64,000 bases of DNA, from positions 62,001-126,000 of the forward strand of contig CACSKA010000006.1 in NCBI GenBank assembly GCA_902706205.1. Direction: 5' to 3'. The notes below the pieces were generated by a model. The model was not told where the DNA came from. It searched no databases and worked only from the letters and a program-made list of their open reading frames with translations. Of this stretch, positions 1 to 8,794 are shown one piece after another (the first letter of the stretch is position 1; every line of letters starts with the position of its first letter). The DNA is from Chryseobacterium sp. 18061. Lineage in GTDB: Bacteria; Pseudomonadota; Gammaproteobacteria; Enterobacterales; Enterobacteriaceae. A program made the translations under genes and the position numbers.

Positions 1-323
1 TAACGGGCCGGAACTGATATCACTGGCTCTGGCACAATGGGCCGAAGAGCATGGCGTGATGCTGGAATTTATCAAGCCCGGTAAGCCAACACAGAATGCG
101 TTTATAGAACGGTTTAACCGAACGTACCGGACCGAAATACTGGATTTTTACCTGTTCAGAACACTGAATGAAGCACGGGAAATAACGGAACGCTGGCTAA
201 ATGAATACAATAGTGAGCGGCCTCATGAATCCCTGAATAACCTGACGCCGGAAGAATATCGGCTGATGGCTGAGAAACCGGAAATCTCAAAAAGTGTTTG
301 GAACTAAAGCTGGGATACTTACA
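1..323 (+). mobile_element. 3' end of an IS3-family insertion sequence (partial)
   Basis: The window opens inside an insertion sequence. It contains the C-terminal part of an IS3-type OrfB transposase and a probable right end: after the stop codon the sequence runs TGGGATACTTACA, finishing in CA at 323 as IS3-family ends do. The left end, orfA and the rest of orfB lie outside the window, so target duplication and completeness cannot be judged. The exact right boundary is an inference from the CA end. Confidence 0.75.
2..307 (+). CDS. IS3-family transposase OrfB, C-terminal fragment (5' end outside window)
   Basis: The reading frame is open from the first bases and ends at TAA 305-307, giving about 101 residues of an rve-type integrase core. 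The DDE motif is partly visible: NGPE at the very start, continuing the second catalytic Asp of the usual DNGPE box, and the third catalytic Glu in GKPTQNAFIERFNRTYR. The ending RPHESLNNLTPEEYR is characteristic of IS3-family OrfB. In the cell OrfB is made by frameshifting from orfA and catalyses strand cutting and joining. The ATG at 56 is internal, not a true start. Whether the element is intact depends on sequence upstream of the window. Confidence 0.9.
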   Translation, partial: NGPELISLALAQWAEEHGVMLEFIKPGKPTQNAFIERFNRTYRTEILDFYLFRTLNEAREITERWLNEYNSERPHESLNNLTPEEYRLMAEKPEISKSVWN

Positions 324-748
324 AGATAACTGGCTTAATTCACGGATCGAGTTGCCAAAAAAATTCTACCAGTGTAGCCGTAGTGTTACCACCATTTCAA
401 GCACTTGGGGGCCGTTTGGGAAACGAACAATATTGCATGGCAACTCTGTTTTTTGAGCAGATTCGCAGTGGCTCATTAAATTGTGTCATCTGAACAGAGG
501 TGTACCACTTGCGCTCCTGGCACTGAGCAGAAGGGTATGACGTACATAAAGTCTGCTCTGATCGAGGAACGGACACTAATGCCATCAACACTTAAGTCCT
601 CCTGTTGGCTACTTATCGGGTCTATCCAGCTAAAGATAATCCAAATAACCCTCTTCATTGAAATGATAAAACCACTCGCTATCAATCGCGGATTTATAGC
701 CATTTGGAGAAGTGATTTTCGCTCGCAACAAAAAGGCCCCAACGACAA
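324..748. other. Gene-free stretch between IS end and hxlR-like gene
   Basis: About 425 bases without a supportable gene. Short open frames exist on both strands but have no recognisable family sequence and overlap each other. The stretch may be degraded DNA left beside the insertion sequence. Confidence 0.5.
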
Positions 749-1075
749 CTAATCCTCGCGTTTCTCCGCCCATTTCAGCATTGCATCAAGGGCCGGGCAC
801 AGCGCTTGCCCCCACTCGGTCAGGCGATATTCTACTTTCGGAGGCACCTGAGGATACACCGTGCGAGATACGATGCCGTCGGCTTCCAGTTGTCGCAGTT
901 GCTGCGCCAGCATCTTCTGTGAAATACCCGGGATCAGTTTTTCAAAATCAGAATAGCGCTGGACCTTTCCATCGAACAGATGAAAAAGAATAATTAATTT
1001 CCAGCGACCTTCCAGTAGTCGCAGCACATGCTCAACGCCGCTTGCGGCAGATGCTGGTGTATATAACTTACTCAT
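749..1075 (-). CDS. HxlR-family winged-helix transcriptional regulator
   Basis: A 108-residue protein of the HxlR family. Hallmarks seen are a start followed by VEHVLRLLEGRWKLIILFHL, then RYSDFEKLIPGISQKMLAQQLRQLEADGIVSR (recognition helix) and the wing VPPKVEYRLTEWGQAL, with a short C-terminal dimer helix. Family members bind as dimers to palindromes and often sense thiol-reactive or carbonyl stress. I see no conserved N-terminal Cys, so a cysteine-based switch is not supported. The gene is divergent from the NTF2-like/SDR pair, with an inverted repeat at 1113-1147 in the shared intergenic region, so it probably controls that pair. The start ATG at 1075 has a poor Shine-Dalgarno sequence. 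Confidence 0.85.
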   Translation of the reverse strand: MSKLYTPASAASGVEHVLRLLEGRWKLIILFHLFDGKVQRYSDFEKLIPGISQKMLAQQLRQLEADGIVSRTVYPQVPPKVEYRLTEWGQALCPALDAMLKWAEKRED

Positions 1076-1112
1076 AATTCAGTCGCTCACTTTTTTGTGC
1101 GTACTTGTCAAT

Positions 1113-1147
1113 TTTACAGTTTATGTTGAATATTCCGGTACTGTAAA
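1113..1147. promoter_or_regulatory. Inverted repeat, candidate HxlR operator
   Basis: Perfect 8-base arms TTTACAGT (1113-1120) and ACTGTAAA (1140-1147) with a 19-base spacer lie between the divergent regulator and its probable targets. Placement upstream of both start codons suggests an operator. Assignment to HxlR is inference. Confidence 0.45.
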
Positions 1148-1165
1148 TAACGGGAGTTAACAGCT

Positions 1166-1492
1166 ATGTCATTAGCCCTACCGCACGCTATTTGTGACTA
1201 TTTCGCGATCAGCAACGGCGCAGATATTGCCAACGTTAAGCACTGTTTTACTGCCGATGCTGACGTGAGAGACGAAGGTAAAACGCATAAGGGACACGCA
1301 GCGATTGAGGCTTGGCAACGTGCCGCACAGGCCGCGTTTGATTACAGCGTTGAGCCGATTCAGTTCCTCACCGAAGGCGATCGGGTGACGGTCATATCAA
1401 ACGTTGTCGGTAATTTTCCCGGCAGCCCAATAGTGCTTACACATGCTTTCGGCCTGGTCGGCGACAAGATCAACACACTGGAGATTATCTGA
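1166..1492 (+). CDS. SnoaL/NTF2-like small protein
   Basis: A 108-residue protein with the layout of a single NTF2-like (SnoaL-type) domain: an N-terminal helix region (IDYF-like stretch [20 protein letters not shown]), then [15 protein letters not shown], followed by beta strands ending in the LEII C-terminus. Such proteins are cone-shaped barrels that act as small enzymes or ligand binders in the cytoplasm; the substrate is unknown here. The stop codon overlaps the next start by one base (TGATG), so it is translationally coupled to the SDR gene. A GGGAG ribosome-binding site lies at 1152-1156. The pair likely acts on one small molecule, but nothing in the sequence identifies it. Confidence 0.75.
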   Translation: MSLALPHAICDYFAISNGADIANVKHCFTADADVRDEGKTHKGHAAIEAWQRAAQAAFDYSVEPIQFLTEGDRVTVISNVVGNFPGSPIVLTHAFGLVGDKINTLEII

Positions 1493-2271
1493 TGTCGTTA
1501 GATATTGATTTTCAGGGTAAACGCATCCTGGTTACTGCAGGTACCAAAGGTGTCGGCAAAGCGGTCGTTGGATTATTAAAGCAACTGGGTGCCAGGGTAT
1601 TAACCACCGCGCGTCATACGCCCACAGAATGTATCGCAGACACCTTCGTGGCGGCGGACCTGACCACGGTCAGCGGGTGTGCTTCAGTAGCCGAAGCCGT
1701 TCAAATGCATCTGGGCGGTGTCGACGCCATCATCCATGTCGCGGGCGGTTCTACCTCACCAGGTGGTGGTTTTGCAGCCTTGGGTGAAACGGAGTGGCAG
1801 CAGGAACTCAACCTTAATCTGCTGCCAGCGGTACGCTTAGATCGCGCGCTGTTACCAGGGATGGTGGCGCAGGGCTGCGGGGTTATCATTCACGTGACCT
1901 CTATCCAACGTGAACTACCGTTACCGGACTCAACCACCGGCTATGCAGCGGCAAAAGCGGCACTGTCAGCATACAGCAAGAGCCTGTCGAAAGAGGTATC
2001 CCCGAAAGGGGTTCGGGTGGTTCGTGTTGCGCCCGGCTGGATCGAAACCGAAGCTTCGGTTGCGATGGCAGAGCGACTGGCGAAGCATGCGGGAACGGAT
2101 TACGAAGGCGGTAAGCAACTCATCATGAATGCACTCGGGGGTATTCCTGTTGGCCGTCCATCAAAGCCTATTGAGGTGGCGAATCTCATTGCCTTCCTCG
2201 CGTCGTCTCATGCTGCCACCATCACCGGCACCGAATATGTGATAGATGGTGGCACCATCCCGACGGTGTAA
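1492..2271 (+). CDS. Short-chain dehydrogenase/reductase
   Basis: A 259-residue classical SDR. The nucleotide-binding motif is seen as [12 protein letters not shown] near residue 15 (TGxxxGxG type, with Thr and Ala in the first part), the catalytic Tyr and Lys as [10 protein letters not shown], and the C-terminal substrate-side segment [10 protein letters not shown]. It should use NAD(P)H to reduce or oxidise a small carbonyl or alcohol in the cytoplasm. It is coupled to the preceding NTF2-like gene by a one-base overlap and probably governed by the divergent HxlR protein. The substrate cannot be inferred. Confidence 0.88.
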   Translation: MSLDIDFQGKRILVTAGTKGVGKAVVGLLKQLGARVLTTARHTPTECIADTFVAADLTTVSGCASVAEAVQMHLGGVDAIIHVAGGSTSPGGGFAALGETEWQQELNLNLLPAVRLDRALLPGMVAQGCGVIIHVTSIQRELPLPDSTTGYAAAKAALSAYSKSLSKEVSPKGVRVVRVAPGWIETEASVAMAERLAKHAGTDYEGGKQLIMNALGGIPVGRPSKPIEVANLIAFLASSHAATITGTEYVIDGGTIPTV

Positions 2272-3043
2272 TTATGTATCTTACTCGGCTCGAGTTATGA
2301 GCTGATTAAGATTGTCAGAGGCAGAAAATGGTTAATCCTGGTGTCCGCTTTGGCGCAAAACGGCCTGATGTAAGCGGGCAGTCCGTTATGAGTGGACATT
2401 CGCATTATCTTTAGTTGAAAGGGCATTATCTATTACTTGGCCCTGCTTGATTATCCACATCAAACTGGAAGGGTACAGAGATTAAGTTTGCTTTTTGGTT
2501 ATTAAGTTGATTTTCCAGTGCGACATTTTATTCAGCGAAAACATGTCCTGATAACAGCAATGTAGAATATGGGAGCAAAAGCTAAAGTTTATGGGGTTCC
2601 ATAGTATTCATGATCGGTAAGTTTCGTACGCGTTATTCATTTTATTAAAATCGGAAGCACAGCCAGTCAGGTATGAGTGAATGGTTTCCTTAACTTACTT
2701 ATTTGTTATATCTAAACGCAACGTTTAATAATAAATATATAAAGATGCGTCGATTGGAAAATAACACTTTTATAATCTGAGACATTCATCTTGCCATGGT
2801 TTGCTAAACTTATGACACATCGACACTTAACACTGGCACCGTTTTTACTGAACTACGTTAAGGGGCCGTCATTCTGGAATTGCCTTTGCTTTCCGTTCGG
2901 TTCTGTCTAAGGGAAACTGCCGAAGATGTACACTATTACTCTAAACGTCTGCGCATGTATTATTTGTCGGAAGCCGGTCAGAGAGCAAGGTAACTTCATG
3001 ATGGGTATACTTTCATTTTAGTTAAATGACGTTGAATTAATCA
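2272..3043. other. Long AT-rich gene-free stretch
   Basis: About 770 bases with no supported gene on either strand. It is AT-rich and full of stop codons, unlike the flanking genes. It probably carries the promoter of the DUF1254 gene at its right end and may otherwise be decayed DNA. I see no repeat or RNA gene in it. Confidence 0.5.
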
Positions 3044-3072
3044 GTGACTGATTCGTATGAAAGGTCAGTCAC
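3044..3072. promoter_or_regulatory. Inverted repeat upstream of DUF1254 gene
   Basis: Perfect arms GTGACTGA (3044-3051) and TCAGTCAC (3065-3072) with a 13-base spacer, 31 bases before the ATG. The symmetry suits a dimeric repressor such as a TetR-type protein, but no such gene is next to it. Confidence 0.45.
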
Positions 3073-3103
3073 AAATGAACATGTTTCTTGACAGGAAAAA
3101 ACC

Positions 3104-4522
3104 ATGATCAAAATAAAACCGTTAGCGCAAGCTCTTCTCTTAACCGGCCTGCTCGGGGCCTCCGCCTCCGTACTGGCCCAGGCGAATACTCAGTCCTACC
3201 ACGATCCTTTGCTCACATTGCAAGGTACACCTGATGTTGTGAACAAAGGACTGGACGTGGATGGTTACAGCTCTGCTGTTTCAGCCTGGAACTGGGGGTA
3301 TCCGATTGTGCGTATGGAGCAGGTTGTTCGTGATTACATCAATGTGCCGTCACCAAAACCAGCAACCAGTTACCGGGCCCCACTGAACCAGATTGGCTGG
3401 GCAACAGAACTGGCGACACCTGCAGCAAAAGATATGCCGAGCGCCAACAACGACACGCTGTATATGAGCGCTGTGGTCAAACTTGATGAGCCTTACGTCC
3501 TGACCGTGCCGGATACTCATGACCGCTATTACGTGGTGGATGTGTTCGATATGTGGCAGGAGCTGGAGCACTACATCGGCAGAAGAACCACGGGCACTGC
3601 GGCCGGGAAATTCGTTTTAGTTCCGCCAGGCTGGGAAGGTAAACTGCCAGCAGACGCGAAGGTTCTGCATGTTTCAACCAATAAAATCTGGCTGTGGGGT
3701 CGCCTGCGCGTTAAGCAGGGTGAAGATATGGCACCACTGCACACGCTACAGAAAGAATTCAAGCTCACCTCACTCAGTGGCAAGGTCTACTCCGACACAT
3801 TACCGCCGCTGCCGGAGTTGAAAAATGACGGACTCGATTTCTTCCGTCTGCTGGCTGCAGCGTTAAAAGAGAACCCGGTCAAACCTGAGGATAAAGGTCT
3901 GTATGGTCAGTTCAGCCGTATTGGTCTGACCGACAGCGGTTACAACCCTGAACATGTGCCTCAGATCATGCTTGACGGCGTTAAACGTGGCCTGGCCGAT
4001 GCGCCAGCCGTTGCAGCGTCGACGCTGACCAGTACCTCTGAAATCCGTAATGGCTGGAGCTATGTGCGCGGTCTGGATTCCTTCGGTTATAACTATCCGT
4101 TGCGCTCTCTGGTTTCCGGGCCTTATCTCGGCGGTCAGGGTGAGAAAGAAGCGGTCTATCCAATCCGCTACAACGACAGTGAAGAACAGCCGCTGACAGG
4201 CGCGAATGATTACACCATTAAGCTGCCAACTCAGCCGCCGGTGAACGCATTCTGGTCCATCACGATGTACGATGCTAAGACCAAAATGCTCGTGAATAAT
4301 GAGTTGAATCGTTACAAAGTTGGTACCGACACTGAAGGTCTGGTCGTGGGCAAAGATGGCAGTGTGACCATCACACTGAGCCATAAAAAACCGACCGACC
4401 CGAATGCCAACTGGTTGCCTGCACCTGAAGGCAACTTCTATATGTTGTTCCGTATGTATCAGCCGCAGGATGCCGTCATGAAAAATGACTGGAAACTGCC
4501 GCAGGTGACAAAAAGTCACTGA
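3104..4522 (+). CDS. Secreted DUF1254/DUF1214 domain protein
   Basis: A 472-residue protein beginning with a clear signal peptide (MIKIKPLAQALLLTGLLGA, cleavage after VLAQA), so it is exported to the periplasm. An N-terminal DUF1254 domain (about residues 50-190, containing SANNDTLYMSAVVKL and YYVVDVFDMWQE) is followed by a C-terminal DUF1214 domain (about 350-455, containing PVNAFWSITMYDAKTKMLVNN and NWLPAPEGNFYMLFRMY). This two-domain layout is common in bacteria. The function is not established, and I do not assign one. It is preceded by a palindrome at 3044-3072 and followed by a strong hairpin at 4611, so it is a single-gene unit in the accessory region. Confidence 0.88.
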   Translation: MIKIKPLAQALLLTGLLGASASVLAQANTQSYHDPLLTLQGTPDVVNKGLDVDGYSSAVSAWNWGYPIVRMEQVVRDYINVPSPKPATSYRAPLNQIGWATELATPAAKDMPSANNDTLYMSAVVKLDEPYVLTVPDTHDRYYVVDVFDMWQELEHYIGRRTTGTAAGKFVLVPPGWEGKLPADAKVLHVSTNKIWLWGRLRVKQGEDMAPLHTLQKEFKLTSLSGKVYSDTLPPLPELKNDGLDFFRLLAAALKENPVKPEDKGLYGQFSRIGLTDSGYNPEHVPQIMLDGVKRGLADAPAVAASTLTSTSEIRNGWSYVRGLDSFGYNYPLRSLVSGPYLGGQGEKEAVYPIRYNDSEEQPLTGANDYTIKLPTQPPVNAFWSITMYDAKTKMLVNNELNRYKVGTDTEGLVVGKDGSVTITLSHKKPTDPNANWLPAPEGNFYMLFRMYQPQDAVMKNDWKLPQVTKSH

Positions 4523-4610
4523 TAATTGGCAGTTATGATTGAGAGATGAAGGCTCGACTCCGAAGTGAATACTCTTCCAAAGTCAGGCTGAACGCGTCGT
4601 TGTTGTATAA

Positions 4611-4643
4611 GGGCCGTAATATTTTTGATATTGCGGCCCTTTT
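4611..4643 (+). terminator. Intrinsic terminator after DUF1254 gene
   Basis: GGGCCGTAATAT pairs with ATATTGCGGCCC (one G-T pair) around a TTTTG loop and is followed by TTTT. It ends the DUF1254 transcript and could also serve the convergent oxidoreductase gene. Confidence 0.8.
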
Positions 4644-4682
4644 AACTTAAAACTTTTCCCTGGTAAGCAACGTCCCTTGTTT

Positions 4683-6080
4683 TTAGATCAGCGGTTTAAG
4701 CCTTGCCAACACTGTCGGGAAAAATTCCGCCACGGTCGGGTGCACGGGCAGCGCCTGGAGCATCAGCCGGTAACTGGCCCCGGTGGCCATATAATTGGAA
4801 ATCACCGAGATGATCTCATCGCCGCCGATACCGAGGATTGCCGCCCCGAGGAAGCGCTCGCTTTGCGCATCGACAATCAGGCGCATCATGCCGTAGATTT
4901 CGCTTTCTTCTTTGGCCCGGCTGACATCGGCCATGTTGAAATCGGCCACCAGGATTTGCGCCCCTTGTTTCACTTGTTCCCGAGCCTGTGCCAGCGTAAT
5001 GCCCACCCGACCCAGCGGCGGGTCGGTAAACATGGCGTAACTCAGTGCGCGCCTGTCTGCGTCGTGCCATTGCCCGTCCGACTGCTGGCCGTCAATTTCC
5101 GCCAGCACTATCTGGAAATCGTGATAGCTGGTGTGGGTGAACGCGCCACGCCCGTTGATATCGCCCAGCGCTTTAATGCCTGCGATGTTGGTATTGAAGT
5201 TCGCATCGGTGCGAATAAAGCCGCGCGCGTCGGTTTCTATCCCAACGGCCTCGAGATTCAGTCGTTCTGAATTAGGCTGGCGGCCGGTCGCAATTAACAG
5301 ATGGCTGGCGCTTATTTCATGGCCGTCCGCGAGCTGAACGCTCAGCCCGTCTGCGGCGGGGGCCAGGCTGTTTATGCTGCTGTTGAGATAAAACGTAATC
5401 CCTTCATCGTGCAGGAAATCGGTAATGTGCTGGCTGATGTCGGCGTCTTCACGCTCGGCAATGCGATCCGCACGGTGAATAATCGACACGACTGCGCCAA
5501 GGCGACGAAAGAGTTGCCCCAGCTCCAGCCCGATATAGCTGGCCCCGAGTATAACCAGATGCTTCGGGCATTCGGTCAGCGCCAGCAGGCTGGCGTTATC
5601 GAGGTACGGCACGCTCTCCAGTCCGGGCAGCGAGGGGATAAACGCCCGAGTGCCGGTATTGAGATACACCTGCGCGGCAGATAGCATTTCACCGTTGACC
5701 TCAAGCAGAAAACGCTCGCCGTCGCGCCCGACAAAACGCGCCCAGCCGTGGATCGTTTCCACGTTGTCGGTGCCCTCCAGCCACTGAACCAGCCCGCTGC
5801 GCGAGGACTCAACCCGGGCGTGCATCCGCGCTATCGCAGCGGAAAAATCAACGCTCACCGGCCCGGTGTTCACACCAAAATCCGCAGCCCGACGCGCCAT
5901 GTGCGCAACCCGGGCGGATTTGCGCAGGGTTTTGGTCGGCGTACAGCCGAAATTGACACAAGTGCCGCCAAAAAAATTACCTTCAATCAGTGCGACGTGC
6001 TGACCGCGCGCCGCCAGTTCAACCGCCAAAGACGGGGCCGCCTGGCCTGCACCAATCAGTACCGCATCAAAAAGCCGCAT
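4683..6080 (-). CDS. FAD-dependent pyridine nucleotide-disulfide oxidoreductase (mercuric reductase-like)
   Basis: A class I flavoprotein disulfide reductase of 465 residues. FAD-binding motif LIGAGQAAPSLAVELA lies at the N-terminus, the redox-active pair is in GGTCVNFGCTPTKTL (CxxxxC), a second GxGxxG-type NAD(P)H motif is LGASYIGLELGQLF, and LIATGRQPNSERL and the C-terminal dimerisation segment HPTVAEFFP are present. It should pass electrons from NAD(P)H through FAD and the disulfide to an unknown acceptor. There is no N-terminal HMA domain and no C-terminal Cys pair, which argues against a genuine mercury reductase. The start at 6080 is chosen because GAGG precedes that ATG and the fold begins there; an upstream extension is non-conserved. 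It is divergent from ast. Confidence 0.85.
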   Translation of the reverse strand: MRLFDAVLIGAGQAAPSLAVELAARGQHVALIEGNFFGGTCVNFGCTPTKTLRKSARVAHMARRAADFGVNTGPVSVDFSAAIARMHARVESSRSGLVQWLEGTDNVETIHGWARFVGRDGERFLLEVNGEMLSAAQVYLNTGTRAFIPSLPGLESVPYLDNASLLALTECPKHLVILGASYIGLELGQLFRRLGAVVSIIHRADRIAEREDADISQHITDFLHDEGITFYLNSSINSLAPAADGLSVQLADGHEISASHLLIATGRQPNSERLNLEAVGIETDARGFIRTDANFNTNIAGIKALGDINGRGAFTHTSYHDFQIVLAEIDGQQSDGQWHDADRRALSYAMFTDPPLGRVGITLAQAREQVKQGAQILVADFNMADVSRAKEESEIYGMMRLIVDAQSERFLGAAILGIGGDEIISVISNYMATGASYRLMLQALPVHPTVAEFFPTVLARLKPLI

Positions 6081-6450
6081 AGGTTTCCTCGCCAGGTTGC
6101 CAGTGAAATAAACCTCTTGAGCGTAGTGCAGCGGAAGAAGGGCGACAAACAGGACGCGATAGGTGCAAACGGAATGGCGGCCTGTCGGTTTAATAACCGA
6201 TTTATTCTCCAGCGATGCGACTTTTTGGCGCACGACGCCCCGTTTTGGGGCGGGAATTTACGACAAATGTCGCAGCCCTCACAAATCACGAATTAAGATT
6301 TACTAATGCATAATGTTGCTCTTATTAGTCCTTCTAATGGCGCTGAAATCGGTTTCTATTCACTTTATATGCATTAATGGTGAATGGGTGTGGGTTGTAA
6401 GTTATTGATATTTAGTTGCCGACTTCCATTTATGCACTTTTGTCGCTGGC

Positions 6451-6466
6451 TGGCACGATGCCTGCA
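6451..6466 (+). promoter_or_regulatory. Sigma-54 promoter of the ast operon
   Basis: TGGCACG (6451-6457), four bases, then CTGCA (6462-6466) match the sigma-54 -24/-12 consensus, with GG and GC separated by exactly ten bases. In E. coli the ast operon is transcribed by sigma-54 polymerase with NtrC under nitrogen limitation. I could not identify confident NtrC or ArgR sites upstream. Confidence 0.88.
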
Positions 6467-6542
6467 ATATACATTTACAGCACAAGTGCTCATATTAATT
6501 AACATCACAATAACGTTGTGTTTACCGGAAGAAGAGGTTGCT

Positions 6543-7763
6543 ATGTCTCAGTCAGTTACGCGTGGAAATTTTGACGATTGGATGATGCCGGTCTACGCCC
6601 CGGCGCCTTTTATTCCGGTACGTGGAGAAGGGTCTCGCCTGTGGGATCAGCAGGGCAAAGAGTACATTGATTTTGCGGGTGGGATCGCGGTGAACGCCCT
6701 GGGCCATGCGCATCCGGCGATGATTCGCGCCCTGACCGAACAGGCCGGAAAGTTCTGGCATACCGGCAACGGCTACAGCAACGAACCGGTGCTGAAGGTC
6801 GCAAAACAGCTGATTGACGCCACTTTTGCCGACAAAGTATTTTTCTGTAACTCCGGGGCGGAAGCCAACGAAGCGGCGCTGAAGCTGGCGCGTAAATATG
6901 CCCGCGACAAATTTGGCCCACAGAAAAGCGGCATCGTGGCTTTCAAAAACGCATTCCACGGCCGCACGCTGTTTACCGTCAGCGCGGGCGGACAGCCTTC
7001 CTATTCGCAGGATTTCGCGCCGCTGCCACCACAGATTCAGCACGCGGTGTATAACGACATCGACTCCGCGAGAGCGCTCATCAACGACGACACCTGCGCG
7101 GTGATTGTTGAGCCTATTCAGGGCGAAGGCGGCGTGGTACCTGCCACTCCGGCCTTCCTGAAAGAACTGCGTGAACTGTGTGACCGTCACAACGCGCTGC
7201 TTATCTTTGACGAAGTGCAGACCGGCGTGGGCCGTACCGGCGAGCTGTACGCTTATATGCATTACGGCGTAACGCCTGATGCGCTGTCGACGGCGAAAGC
7301 GCTCGGCGGCGGTTTCCCGATTGGCGCGCTGCTGACCCGCGAGGAATTTTCCCGCGTGATGACTGTCGGCACCCACGGCACCACCTACGGCGGCAATCCG
7401 CTGGCCTGCGCGGTGGCCGGGGAAGTGCTTTCTATTATTAATACCCATGACGTACTGAATGGCGTGAAGCAGCGCAACCAGTGGTTTACCGAACGCCTGA
7501 GCGCCATCAATGCCCAGTTCGGTTTATTCGACGACGTGCGCGGCATGGGCCTGCTTATCGGCTGCGTGCTGAAAGCGGAATATGCCGGAAAAGCCAAGCA
7601 GATTAGCCAGCTCGCCGCTGAAAACGGGCTGATGGTGCTGATCGCCGGGGCCAACGTGGTGCGCTTTGCACCTGCGTTGATTATCAGCGAAGCAGAGGTG
7701 AAGGCCGGTCTCGACCGCTTTGCCAAAACCTGCGAGCGCTTTGTCTCTGAGGTGTCATCATGA
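6543..7763 (+). CDS. astC: Succinylornithine transaminase
   Basis: Third enzyme of the arginine succinyltransferase pathway: moves the amino group of N2-succinylornithine to 2-oxoglutarate, giving succinylglutamate semialdehyde. The protein has 406 residues, the K-12 length, and the class III PLP aminotransferase signature [20 protein letters not shown] followed by the Schiff-base Lys in [14 protein letters not shown]. The start at 6543 matches the family N-terminus ([14 protein letters not shown]) and follows GAAGAGGT; an in-frame ATG at 6384 lies upstream of the promoter and is not used. First gene of astCADBE; its stop overlaps the astA start (ATGA). It can also act on acetylornithine in related species. 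Confidence 0.97.
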   Translation: MSQSVTRGNFDDWMMPVYAPAPFIPVRGEGSRLWDQQGKEYIDFAGGIAVNALGHAHPAMIRALTEQAGKFWHTGNGYSNEPVLKVAKQLIDATFADKVFFCNSGAEANEAALKLARKYARDKFGPQKSGIVAFKNAFHGRTLFTVSAGGQPSYSQDFAPLPPQIQHAVYNDIDSARALINDDTCAVIVEPIQGEGGVVPATPAFLKELRELCDRHNALLIFDEVQTGVGRTGELYAYMHYGVTPDALSTAKALGGGFPIGALLTREEFSRVMTVGTHGTTYGGNPLACAVAGEVLSIINTHDVLNGVKQRNQWFTERLSAINAQFGLFDDVRGMGLLIGCVLKAEYAGKAKQISQLAAENGLMVLIAGANVVRFAPALIISEAEVKAGLDRFAKTCERFVSEVSS

Positions 7764-8794
7764 TGGTGATCCGTCCGGTCGGACATGAGGATTTGCCCGG
7801 CCTGCTGGCGCTTGCAGGGAAAACGGGCGGCGGTTTAACGTCGCTTCCTGCCGATGAAACCACACTGTCGGCGCGCATTGAACGCTCGATCAACACCTGG
7901 AATGGCAGCCTCGAGAAAGGCGAACAGGGCTACGTTTTCGTGCTGGAGGATACGTCCACCGGTCGCGTGGCGGGGATTTGTGCCATCGAGGTCGCGGTCG
8001 GCCTGCACGACTCCTGGTACAACTATCGCGTCGGTACTCAGGTTCATGCGTCGAAAGAGCTGAACGTTTACAACGCGTTGCCGACGCTGTTTCTGAGTAA
8101 CGATCACACCGGCAGCAGCGAACTCTGTACGCTGTTTCTTGACCCGGAATGGCGTAAAGAGGGCAACGGCTACCTCTTGTCAAAATCCCGATTCCTGTTT
8201 ATGGCCGCCTTTCGTGACCGCTTTAATGACAAAGTGGTGGCAGAGATGCGCGGCGTGATCGACGAGCACGGCTACTCCCCGTTCTGGGAAAGCCTCGGCC
8301 AGCGCTTCTTCTCAATGCCATTTGCCCGCGCGGACTACCTGTGTGGCACCGGGCAAAAAGCGTTTATCGCCGAATTGATGCCCAAACATCCGATTTACAC
8401 GGATTTCCTTTCCGAAGAGGCGCGGGCGGTAATTGGCGAAGTACACCCGCAAACCGCACCCGCGCGGGCGGTGCTGGAAAAAGAAGGGTTCCGTTACCGT
8501 AACTACGTCGATATTTTCGACGGCGGCCCGACGCTGGAGTGTGATATTGACCGCGTGCGCGCGATCCGCAAAAGCCGTCTGGTGGAAGTGGGCGAAGGCC
8601 AGCCTGCGCCGGGCGAGTTACCGACCTGTCTGGTCGCCAACGAACAGTATCAGCAGTATCGAGCGATGCTGGTGGAGGCTGACCCGCACACCGACAAACT
8701 GTTGCTGAGTGCGAAACAGCTCGATGCCCTGAAATGCCATGCGGGTGACCGCGTACGGTTGGTTCGTCTTTGCCCTGAGGAGAAAAAAGCATGA
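7760..8794 (+). CDS. astA: Arginine N-succinyltransferase
   Basis: First enzyme of the pathway: transfers succinyl from succinyl-CoA to the alpha-amino group of arginine. It has 344 residues, as in E. coli, and is near-identical to AstA in long blocks such as [40 protein letters not shown] and [14 protein letters not shown]. The acyltransferase fold is GNAT-related. ATGA overlaps join it to astC before and astD after, so the five genes are translationally coupled. Cytoplasmic. Confidence 0.97.
   Translation: MMVIRPVGHEDLPGLLALAGKTGGGLTSLPADETTLSARIERSINTWNGSLEKGEQGYVFVLEDTSTGRVAGICAIEVAVGLHDSWYNYRVGTQVHASKELNVYNALPTLFLSNDHTGSSELCTLFLDPEWRKEGNGYLLSKSRFLFMAAFRDRFNDKVVAEMRGVIDEHGYSPFWESLGQRFFSMPFARADYLCGTGQKAFIAELMPKHPIYTDFLSEEARAVIGEVHPQTAPARAVLEKEGFRYRNYVDIFDGGPTLECDIDRVRAIRKSRLVEVGEGQPAPGELPTCLVANEQYQQYRAMLVEADPHTDKLLLSAKQLDALKCHAGDRVRLVRLCPEEKKA

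Noticed and set aside
397..752. Overlapping open frames of 64-90 codons on both strands beside the IS end
   Set aside because: No family signal, no ribosome-binding sites, mutually overlapping; read as non-coding.
3863..4519. 218-codon frame antisense to the DUF1254 gene
   Set aside because: Codon-position shadow of a gene with a signal peptide and recognised domains; its translation has no family features.
6080..6233. Longer start for the flavin oxidoreductase
   Set aside because: The extra 51 residues precede the FAD motif without similarity, and the internal ATG has GAGG at the right spacing.
6370..6384. Possible NtrC or ArgR site upstream of astC
   Set aside because: TGCATTAATGGTGAA resembles NtrC half-sites but with wrong spacing, and an ATTCAC/GTGAAT pair has the reverse order to an ARG box; too weak to list.
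6552..7448. 298-codon frame antisense to astC
   Set aside because: Shadow of a gene identified with certainty; Arg/His-rich shadow composition.
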